Shown in pieces: positions 1 to 6,411 of a stretch of 7,096 nt of DNA; the stretch's first letter is position 1; every line of letters begins with the position of its first letter. The stretch is taken from assembly GCA_947174735.1 (NCBI GenBank), contig CAMWKC010000111.1:1-7096 (forward strand), in the 5' to 3' direction. The position numbers and the translations under genes were made by a program. The stretch is from an uncultured Porphyromonadaceae bacterium. GTDB taxonomy: Bacteria > Bacteroidota > Bacteroidia > Bacteroidales > Muribaculaceae. The notes beneath the pieces were generated by a model. It was not told the origin of the DNA and did no database searches. It saw only the letters and a program-made list of their open reading frames with translations.

Positions 1-42
1 GTATATAATACTTATGATACAAAAGGCTTAACAAAACAGGAA

Positions 43-73
43 ATGCAACATACGTTATATATTATGCAACATA
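43..73. promoter_or_regulatory. Paired 21-bp-phased repeat, candidate binding site of the hybrid regulator
   Basis: Two identical 10-bp copies of ATGCAACATA lie at 43-52 and 64-73, exactly 21 bp apart, which places them on the same face of the helix. The TGCA cores start at 44 and 65; the second is 63 bp upstream of the -7 box at 128. A pair with the same phasing and a related core is found before susC at 3155-3187. AraC-type output domains of hybrid two-component regulators are known to act at repeated sites upstream of PUL promoters, so this pair is inferred to be such a site, here probably autoregulatory. It could also serve a divergent gene beyond the left edge. A further TGCA at 77-80 is out of phase. 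Confidence 0.55.
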
Positions 74-103
74 TAGTGCATTACAAACATTTGTATCAAA
101 GTT

Positions 104-135
104 TTTGGTTAGTTGGACAATTTGTTTTAAATTTG
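104..135 (+). promoter_or_regulatory. Promoter of the hybrid two-component regulator gene
   Basis: A TTTG (-33 type) at 104-107 is separated by 20 bp from TAAATTTG at 128-135, an exact match to the Bacteroides -7 consensus TAnnTTTG with the usual 19-21 bp spacing. Transcription would begin a few bases after 135, leaving a leader of roughly 125 nt before the start codon at 267. No Shine-Dalgarno sequence precedes that start, as is normal in this phylum. The candidate regulator site at 43-73 is just upstream. Confidence 0.7.
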
Positions 136-266
136 CATAACTTTTAAACACCTGTACGGTATAAGAGACAATCCGGTGTGCACAGATATGAAAGAATGCA
201 TGACTGGTGCAAACAAAGAAATTTTGTCTCTTTATGTGTCGTAAAATATCCTGATAACCGCGGATC

Positions 267-3092
267 ATGAAACTCAGATACCTTTATTTTATCTTATTTG
301 GCGTTGTACTTATCCTTACCGCCGCTTCCTGTCATCGCGAGCCTGTCCGCCGTGTAGGTATATCGCAATGCAGCCTTGATGACTGGCGTGAGAAATTTAA
401 TGATGAGATAGCGCGTGAACTTATTTTCTATCCCGGCACAGAAGTAGAAATTCTTTCAGCCGATGAAGACCCTGTTAAGCAGGAACGTGACATACGTCAC
501 TTCATAGAGGAGGGTTATGATATAATAGTTATGTCACCTGTCGAGGCGCACTCACTGACTCCGGTAGTACAGGAAGCTATTGAAAAGGGTATTCCTGTGC
601 TGACCTTTGACCGTATGGTGGAAGGGGATGCTTATACAGCTCACATAGGAGCCGATAATCTGCAGATAGGTCATAATGCCGGTGAGTTTGTGGCTGAAAG
701 ACTCGGAGGACGTGGTAAGGTGCTCGAAATAGGCGGTCTGGCTGGCTCTACACCTGCCCGCGACCGTCACCGCGGTTTGCATGAGGTTATAAACCGTCAT
801 CCCGGTATGCAGCTTGTAGCTACTGCCTACGGTGCTGACTGGACTCCCGCCACAGGTGAGCGTCTGGCAGATTCGCTGTTAGCGCTTTACCCTGATGTCG
901 ATGCTTTGGTTGTCCAGAATGACCGTATGGCTATAGCAGCCCGACAGGTAGCCGACAGACGAGGTCTCAAAAGAATTGTCATAACAGGTGTCGATGGAGT
1001 CGATTCCACAGGCATAAAGGCTGTCGCCGACAGTGTACTTGACGCTACTATATTCTATCCGACCGGCGGATATGAAATAATGCGTACGGTAGACGATATT
1101 CTTAAAGGTAAACAGGTAGAGCGTAATCTGATACTTTCCACAGGGCGTTGGGTAGACGCTTCGAATGTGGATATGATGCAGTTGCAGGAGGCCAGTCTTG
1201 CCGAAGATACACGTAAGATAGCACGCCTTAAAGATAAAGTTGATGAGTTCTCGACCTTGCACTCTACGCAGCGTGCTCTTATATACTCTATTGTGTGCAT
1301 ACTGCTGCTTTGTGCGGTAAGTATATTCGCTTTGTTACGCGGATATTGGGAGCGTCAGCGTTCGCAGGAAGCTCTTGCCCGGCAGAATGAACAGCTTGAG
1401 CGTCAGAATGAGCAGCTCGAACAACAAAAGAAAGAACTGACCGAGCAGAAAACAGAGCTTACAGAACAGCGTGACCAGATGGCTGAGCTTAACGAACGTC
1501 TGAATACGGCTACTACGGCTAAGTTGGCTTTTTTCACCAATGTCTCACATGATTTACGTACACCGCTGACACTTATAGCCGAGCCATTGCGTCAGTTGCG
1601 CGAGGCACCGCAGTTGACCGACTCACAGCGTACTCTTTTAGGACTGGCATCAAAAAATGTCAAAATTCTGATGCGTCTTATAAATCAGATTCTTGATTTC
1701 CGTAAATATGAGAACGGTAAACTCACACTTAAACTCAATGAGGTCAACGCCGGCGAATGTTTTGCTGACTGGACCGGATCATTCAGAACTTTAGCTTCAA
1801 AACGACATATAAAACTGCGTCTTGAGGATAAGTGGCCTGCTAAACACACTATGGCCATTGACGTTGAGAAGGTTGAAAGAATATACTTTAATATAATGAG
1901 TAACGCTTTCAAGTTTACACCCGACAATGGCAGTATAACAGTGAATGTAGATGGTAATGATAATGTTCTTACCGTCAAAGTAGCTGATACCGGACGTGGT
2001 ATGAATGCAGAGGATATGCGGCGTGTGTTTGAACGTTTTTATCAGTCCGAGACAGTGCGTCCGGAAGGGTCAGGTATAGGTCTGGCCGTGTCAAAAGCTT
2101 TCGCTACAATGCATGGAGGTGATATTACCGTTGACAGTACTGAAGGCAAAGGGTCTGTTTTTACTCTTACTATACCTGTTACACATATCGGTGCAGACGA
2201 AACGCCGGTGGAAGCTGAAAATGTACATATAAGTAGTGATGAGGTTAATCTGGAGCTTGGTGAACCAGAGGAAGGACCTGAAATAGAATTAGGTAACAAA
2301 CCTTGTGTGTTGGTAATAGATGATAATGCCGACATACGTGCTATGCTGAAACAGCTTCTGAGCAATGACTATACTGTGCTTGAAGCTCCTGACGGACGCT
2401 ATGGTATAAAGATGGCTACCCGTTATCTGCCTGACTTAGTGGTATGCGATGTCATGATGCCGGGTATGGACGGTATGGAGTGTTGCCGGCGTCTGAAAGA
2501 AGAAACAGCTACCAGCCATATACCGGTCCTGTTACTGACAGCCTGCGCTCTTGACGAACAGCGAAGCGAAGGTTATCGTCAGGGTGCCGACGGTTATCTG
2601 TCAAAACCGTTCTCCGGTGATGTGCTTCAGGCACGTGTTGAATCGCTCATAGCCAACCGTCGCCGTCTAAGCGAGGCATTGGTTGAGCGTAATCCGGTCA
2701 CCGTAAAGTCTGAGTCTGTGCCCAAGCCTGACCCGACAAAAGCCAAAAGCGGTGATCTGGATTCGGATTTCTACAGAGCCTTTACAAAAATAGTGGAAGA
2801 ACAACTTTCCAATAGTGAACTAACTACTGAAGAAGTCGCCGAACAAATGGGCTTCAGCCGCACGCAGCTTTATCGCAAGCTGAAGGCTCTTACCAACTAT
2901 TCGCCTAATGAGCTTATACGCAATATGCGTCTGCGTAAAGCACGGCATCTGTTGGCCACTACTGAAGACACTGTGTCGCAGATAGCATACGCTGTAGGTT
3001 TCGGCACCCCGTCTTATTTCTCCAAATGCTTTAAGGAATGGTATGGCGAGCTGCCCGCCGATGTGCAGAAACGTACTTCAAAGAGTTCGTAA
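267..3092 (+). CDS. Hybrid two-component sensor/regulator with periplasmic sugar-binding domain (HTCS)
   Basis: This single 941-residue protein senses a periplasmic ligand and controls transcription. Residues 1-22 are a hydrophobic export signal ending in AASC with Cys22, which is lipobox-like. Residues about 27-300 form a type I periplasmic binding protein fold of the ribose-binding/LacI kind, with FDR (D115, R116), PARDR (R165), QND (N218) and GVDG (D243). A transmembrane helix spans about 337-357 and a heptad coiled coil 361-413. The kinase follows, with phospho-acceptor His428 in NVSHDLRTP, N box at 542-551, DTGRG at 574-578 and GSGIGL at 601-606. An acidic linker (about 641-677) leads to the receiver (D685/D686, phospho-acceptor D728, T758, K780). 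An AraC-type double helix-turn-helix covers about 844-935. All catalytic residues are present. An in-frame stop at 255-257 makes ATG 267 the first available start. The B. thetaiotaomicron fructose sensor BT1754 has this architecture, so a monosaccharide ligand is likely, but its identity is not shown here. It probably activates the downstream susCD genes. Confidence 0.95.
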   Translation: MKLRYLYFILFGVVLILTAASCHREPVRRVGISQCSLDDWREKFNDEIARELIFYPGTEVEILSADEDPVKQERDIRHFIEEGYDIIVMSPVEAHSLTPVVQEAIEKGIPVLTFDRMVEGDAYTAHIGADNLQIGHNAGEFVAERLGGRGKVLEIGGLAGSTPARDRHRGLHEVINRHPGMQLVATAYGADWTPATGERLADSLLALYPDVDALVVQNDRMAIAARQVADRRGLKRIVITGVDGVDSTGIKAVADSVLDATIFYPTGGYEIMRTVDDILKGKQVERNLILSTGRWVDASNVDMMQLQEASLAEDTRKIARLKDKVDEFSTLHSTQRALIYSIVCILLLCAVSIFALLRGYWERQRSQEALARQNEQLERQNEQLEQQKKELTEQKTELTEQRDQMAELNERLNTATTAKLAFFTNVSHDLRTPLTLIAEPLRQLREAPQLTDSQRTLLGLASKNVKILMRLINQILDFRKYENGKLTLKLNEVNAGECFADWTGSFRTLASKRHIKLRLEDKWPAKHTMAIDVEKVERIYFNIMSNAFKFTPDNGSITVNVDGNDNVLTVKVADTGRGMNAEDMRRVFERFYQSETVRPEGSGIGLAVSKAFATMHGGDITVDSTEGKGSVFTLTIPVTHIGADETPVEAENVHISSDEVNLELGEPEEGPEIELGNKPCVLVIDDNADIRAMLKQLLSNDYTVLEAPDGRYGIKMATRYLPDLVVCDVMMPGMDGMECCRRLKEETATSHIPVLLLTACALDEQRSEGYRQGADGYLSKPFSGDVLQARVESLIANRRRLSEALVERNPVTVKSESVPKPDPTKAKSGDLDSDFYRAFTKIVEEQLSNSELTTEEVAEQMGFSRTQLYRKLKALTNYSPNELIRNMRLRKARHLLATTEDTVSQIAYAVGFGTPSYFSKCFKEWYGELPADVQKRTSKSS
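1380..1505 (+). repeat. Six tandem 21-bp units encoding a heptad coiled coil inside the regulator
   Basis: Codons 372-413 form six seven-residue units: RQNEQLE, RQNEQLE, QQKKELT, EQKTELT, EQRDQMA and ELNERLN. Leu or Met recurs at every seventh position (377, 384, 391, 398, 405, 412), while the position three residues earlier is always polar (Asn, Lys or Arg). The first two units are identical in protein and near-identical in DNA. The segment joins the transmembrane helix to the kinase dimerization helix, where signalling helices normally transmit ligand-induced motion. Confidence 0.8.
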
Positions 3093-3151
3093 TGCCCGTA
3101 CAGGTATTGTGATAACACGATGACTTATAATTAGAATTATGACTCAAGACA

Positions 3152-3199
3152 GTAATGTTGCAACGTATGTGACAGATGTTGCATTGTTACAAATTTTTT
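3152..3199 (+). terminator. Possible weak intrinsic terminator of the regulator gene
   Basis: Arms 3152-3164 and 3178-3190 can form a 13-position stem with one T-T mismatch and two G-U pairs around a 13-nt loop. AAA and a run of six T (3194-3199) follow directly. The position, about 60 bp after the stop codon at 3092, suits a terminator. The stem is AT-rich and coincides with the candidate regulator binding site, so the symmetry may only reflect the near-palindromic TTGCAA cores. No better terminator is visible between the two genes. Confidence 0.3.
3155..3187. promoter_or_regulatory. Paired 21-bp-phased repeat upstream of susC, candidate activator site
   Basis: ATGTTGCAACGT (3155-3166) and ATGTTGCATTGT (3176-3187) share an identical 8-bp core plus a trailing GT and are exactly 21 bp apart. 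The TGCA cores begin at 3159 and 3180; the second is 64 bp upstream of the susC -7 box at 3244, against 63 bp for the equivalent pair before the regulator gene. Because the core is nearly palindromic, the two regions can be aligned in either orientation. Binding by the AraC domain of the neighbouring regulator is inferred from phasing, recurrence and position. Confidence 0.6.
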
Positions 3200-3221
3200 A
3201 TAGTACGAATTTTTTATAGTA
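3192..3221 (+). repeat. Tandem 14-bp AT-rich direct repeat
   Basis: AATTTTTTATAGTA occurs perfectly at 3192-3205 and again at 3208-3221, separated by CG, giving a 16-bp period. It fills the space between the candidate activator site and the -7 box of susC. Each copy contains a T6 tract, so it may bend DNA or act as an UP-like contact for RNA polymerase. It may also be a simple local duplication. Confidence 0.75.
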
Positions 3222-3243
3222 GCTTGATTTTTGTAAACGGGCG

Positions 3244-3251
3244 TAACTTTG
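3244..3251 (+). promoter_or_regulatory. -7 box of the susC promoter
   Basis: TAACTTTG matches TAnnTTTG exactly and continues as CGCC. No TTTG is present at the 19-21 bp distance upstream; the nearest candidates are CTTG at 3223-3226 (17 bp gap) and TTTG at 3230-3233 (10 bp gap). A promoter with a good -7 box and no -33 box is typical of activator dependence, in keeping with the repeat pair at 3155-3187. The start of transcription would be near 3255, giving a leader of about 90 nt. Confidence 0.6.
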
Positions 3252-3300
3252 CGCCGTCACCCGACAGAACCTTCGCCGGTAGTCGGGTGACGGCGCAAAG
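3247..3300. repeat. Perfect 19-bp inverted repeat overlapping the susC -7 box
   Basis: The left arm CTTTGCGCCGTCACCCGAC (3247-3265) is matched without error by its reverse complement at 3282-3300 around a 16-bp centre. ACC (3269-3271) and GGT (3278-3280) in the centre can extend the stem after a small internal loop. The first five bases of the left arm are part of the -7 box. No T-run follows on either strand, so this is not a standard terminator. It could be an operator, a stabilizing 5' leader hairpin, or a processing site in read-through RNA. Confidence 0.9.
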
Positions 3301-3343
3301 CCGTGTTATCCTAAACCAACAACATAACTAACTCAACCGACCA

Positions 3344-6300
3344 ATGAAAAATTTCTTGACATGGATGATTCTGGCCCTTGTTTCCTTAGGGGCTTACGCC
3401 CAGAATCAGACTATCAGAGGAACGGTCCTCTCGAAGACTGACGGTGAGCCCTTGATAGGAGCCACAGTCATTCCAGTAAATAATCCCTCAGCGGGTACAG
3501 CCACCGATATCGACGGTAACTTCGTTGTAAAGGCGGTTACAGGCGATGACCTGAAAGTGTCGTATGTGGGTTATACTCCTATAGTAGTACCTGCAAAAGA
3601 CGGTATGGTAATCGAGATGTCAGAAGACAACGCAGTGCTTGATGAACTTGTCGTTGTAGGTTATCAGACAGTCCGCAAGGCCGACCTTACAGGTTCGGTA
3701 TCGGTCATGAACATGAAGGAACCGCTGAGTGAGAACTCCGGTAACATCATGAACTCTATGGCCGGTAAGCTTCCCGGTGTGAATGTGGTACCTGATGCAG
3801 CTCCGGGCGGTACCGGTTCAATCCGTGTGCGCGGTATGTCAACAGCCAATTCAAGCAATGACCCGCTCTATATCATCGACGGTGTGCCGACTGACAACCT
3901 TAACTGTATCAACCCCTCGGACATCGAGAGTCTGCAAGTGCTTAAGGACGCTGCTTCGGCTTCAATCTACGGTTCGCGTGCCGCCAACGGTGTGGTAATC
4001 ATTACTACCAAGCATGGTAAAGGTGATCGTATGACAGTAAGTGTCAACTACGCTATCAGCGCACAGACTATCGCTAAACGTTATGATATGCTTAACGCCG
4101 ACCAGTGGGGCGTAGCTTACTGGGCAGCTTCGAAGGCCTCGCACATCACACCTTCACACTCACTTTACGGTTCAGGTGAAACTCCGGTGCTTCAGCCTTA
4201 TGTAGACGGAAATCCCAACTTCCCCACAACCAACACCGACTGGCAGGACGAGGTTTACCGTACAGCATGGACCAATAACCTCACAGCCACAGTGACTAAT
4301 AACACTGAAAAAGGTTCGGTACTCTTCTCGCTCAACTACATCAATCAGAACGGTAATATTGATGATACGTTCTATCGCCGTTATTCAGCACGTCTGAACA
4401 CACGCTATGATCTTTGTAAATATGTAAGCGTAGGTGAGAATCTTGTTGTAGCTAACTGGAAGAATCGCGGCGTCGATGTAGCAGGTGACCGTGGTATTCC
4501 TTTCACAGCTATGAGTCAGCATCCGGCTCTTCCTGTACGCGGTCTCAACGGTGACTGGACACTTCCGTTGTCGCTGATAGGTTCTGACCTTGCCAACCCT
4601 GTTCAGCTTATAGCCAATCAGCGTGATAATGACCTTAACTCATGGCGTATACTCGGTAATGCCTTTATTGAGGTAAAGCCCGTAGATGGTCTTATGCTCA
4701 AATCGAACATCGGTATCGAGCACAGCCAGTATTTTAATGTAACACTCAATCGAGCTACCAATCCCAGCGACGTTAACAGTGTAGCCAGTGTTTATGGCCA
4801 GGGTGACACATGGACATGGACCAACACTGCTGCTTATAACAATATCTTTAATGACGTGCACCATCTTTCGGTACTGTTAGGTACAGAAGCTATCGGTTAT
4901 ACCTTTAAGGATCTCAGCGGTTCACGTCAGGGTTATGCCTTTACTGATACCGATTACATGCAGGTAGGTGCCGGCACAGGTACACAGAACAGCGGCGGTG
5001 GCAAGACACAGTGGTCAGTATTCTCACTCTTCGGTAAGGTTGACTATAACTACGCCGACCGTTATCTGGTAGCTTTCACTATACGTCGTGATGAAAACTC
5101 ACGTTTCGCCAAGGGTCATCGCGGCGGTACATTCCCCGCTGTCTCTGTAGCATGGCGTCCTACCCAGGAGGCTTTCTTCCCCCAGAACGAAGTGCTCAGC
5201 GACCTTAAGATTCGTTATTCATGGGGTCAGAACGGTAACGCCAACATACCGCCCCTTTATCCCGCTTACTCGACATATATTTTCAATACCGGTAACGGCG
5301 CATACGACATCGAAGGTACAAACTCAAACACTGTATCGGGTATCACACTTTCTGCTACCGGTAATCCCGACCTGACCTGGGAAACAACCTACCAGAACAA
5401 TATAGGTATCGACCTGCAGTTCCTCAACGGAGCCATCAACCTCAGTGCTGACTACTTTATCAAAAACACCAAGAACATGCTTACCATTCCGCCGGCCCTT
5501 GAAGTTGCCGGTGAGAATGCTTCCAAATGGCTCAACACAGGCAGCATGAAGAACCACGGCTGGGAGGTAACATTAGGTTACAGCAGTCCTATGTACGGAG
5601 ACTTCTCATGGAACGGTTCGGTAAACGTATCACAGTATAAGAATAAACTCACCGAGCTTAACTCACGTCAGAAATTTATCGGTGGTGACCAGCGCCTCAT
5701 ACCCGGCGAGCCTATGGGTGTCTACTACGGTTATGTATGCGACGGTATCTTCCAGAATGCCGAGCAGGTAGCTAACCATGCTTCGCAGAACGGCGCTGCT
5801 CCGGGCCGTCTGATGTACCGTGACCTTAACGGCGACGGTGTGATTGATGACAACGACCGCTGCATCATCGGCGACCCCAATCCCGATTTGTCGCTTGGTC
5901 TTAACCTCGCCTTCCGTTACAAGGCTTTCACACTTGATATGTTTATGGCAGGTGACTTCGGTTTCGATATCCAGAATCACATGAAACGTCAGCTTTACTC
6001 GATGAGCTACGGTAACCTCGCTACCAACCGTGCAGCCGATATACTCAATGCTTGGAGTCCTACAAATACAGGCAGTGATATTCCGGCTCTGTCGCTTACA
6101 GACGACAACAACGAAGCACGTTTCTCGACCTACTACGTAGAGAACGGTTCGTATATGAAGATGAAGTACATCAAGCTCTCATATCAGCTTCCCTCTCGCA
6201 TAGTAAGCAAGATCGGCGCAAGCTCACTTGATGTCTATGGTCAGGTAGAGAATGTATTTACTATCACTGACTACAAGGGTCTTGATCCTGAGATACTTCC

Positions 6301-6382
6301 CGGTGAATACGGTGCACGTATTGACAACGGTGCATATCCGCGTCCGCGCACATTCACACTCGGTCTTAACCTTCAGTTCTAA
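3344..6382 (+). CDS. susC: SusC/RagA-family TonB-dependent outer-membrane glycan transporter
   Basis: This 1012-residue protein is predicted to form the outer-membrane barrel that imports oligosaccharides with energy from TonB. A signal peptide ends at about residue 19 (AYA before Gln20). A carboxypeptidase-regulatory-like beta domain follows (about 23-92: IRGTV, GATV, TDIDGNF). The SusC signature LDELVVVGYQT lies at 99-109. The plug domain (about 113-224) contains IRVRGMS, PLYIIDGVP, DIESLQVLKDA and IYGSRAANGV. The rest is a large barrel with the conserved DLNGDGVID segment at 827-835 and a C-terminal strand ending in Phe (LNLQF). Length is normal for the family. There is no STN domain, so it is not of the anti-sigma signalling subtype, which agrees with control by the hybrid regulator upstream. 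An in-frame stop at 3329-3331 leaves ATG 3344 as the start. The susD gene follows after 29 bp. The transported glycan cannot be deduced. The symbol is given as a family name, not as orthology to the starch transporter. Confidence 0.96.
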   Translation: MKNFLTWMILALVSLGAYAQNQTIRGTVLSKTDGEPLIGATVIPVNNPSAGTATDIDGNFVVKAVTGDDLKVSYVGYTPIVVPAKDGMVIEMSEDNAVLDELVVVGYQTVRKADLTGSVSVMNMKEPLSENSGNIMNSMAGKLPGVNVVPDAAPGGTGSIRVRGMSTANSSNDPLYIIDGVPTDNLNCINPSDIESLQVLKDAASASIYGSRAANGVVIITTKHGKGDRMTVSVNYAISAQTIAKRYDMLNADQWGVAYWAASKASHITPSHSLYGSGETPVLQPYVDGNPNFPTTNTDWQDEVYRTAWTNNLTATVTNNTEKGSVLFSLNYINQNGNIDDTFYRRYSARLNTRYDLCKYVSVGENLVVANWKNRGVDVAGDRGIPFTAMSQHPALPVRGLNGDWTLPLSLIGSDLANPVQLIANQRDNDLNSWRILGNAFIEVKPVDGLMLKSNIGIEHSQYFNVTLNRATNPSDVNSVASVYGQGDTWTWTNTAAYNNIFNDVHHLSVLLGTEAIGYTFKDLSGSRQGYAFTDTDYMQVGAGTGTQNSGGGKTQWSVFSLFGKVDYNYADRYLVAFTIRRDENSRFAKGHRGGTFPAVSVAWRPTQEAFFPQNEVLSDLKIRYSWGQNGNANIPPLYPAYSTYIFNTGNGAYDIEGTNSNTVSGITLSATGNPDLTWETTYQNNIGIDLQFLNGAINLSADYFIKNTKNMLTIPPALEVAGENASKWLNTGSMKNHGWEVTLGYSSPMYGDFSWNGSVNVSQYKNKLTELNSRQKFIGGDQRLIPGEPMGVYYGYVCDGIFQNAEQVANHASQNGAAPGRLMYRDLNGDGVIDDNDRCIIGDPNPDLSLGLNLAFRYKAFTLDMFMAGDFGFDIQNHMKRQLYSMSYGNLATNRAADILNAWSPTNTGSDIPALSLTDDNNEARFSTYYVENGSYMKMKYIKLSYQLPSRIVSKIGASSLDVYGQVENVFTITDYKGLDPEILPGEYGARIDNGAYPRPRTFTLGLNLQF

Positions 6383-6411
6383 GCCAAAATCTCTCTAATA
6401 AGCAAAACACA

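Noticed and set aside
188..244. An 18-codon open frame (ATG 188, stop TAA 242) in the leader of the regulator gene, a possible upstream ORF.
   Set aside because: No initiation context or recognisable peptide, and a frame this short is expected by chance; only conservation or ribosome profiling could support it.
552..1300. Long open frames on the - strand within the regulator and the transporter genes.
   Set aside because: They lie opposite strongly conserved protein domains, show no family motifs and have no promoter boxes; they are shadows of the real genes.
3247..3300. Invertible promoter of the phase-variation type flanked by inverted repeats.
   Set aside because: The segment between the arms is only 16 bp and the -7 box lies across and outside the left arm, so inversion would not reorient the promoter.
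3247..3300. Rho-independent terminator.
   Set aside because: The stem is strong but no T-run follows on either strand, and it lies at the start of the susC transcript.
3282..3300. Mirror promoter on the - strand, since the right arm reads CTTTGCGCC in reverse.
   Set aside because: The bases before CTTTG on the - strand are CGG, so the TA of TAnnTTTG is missing.
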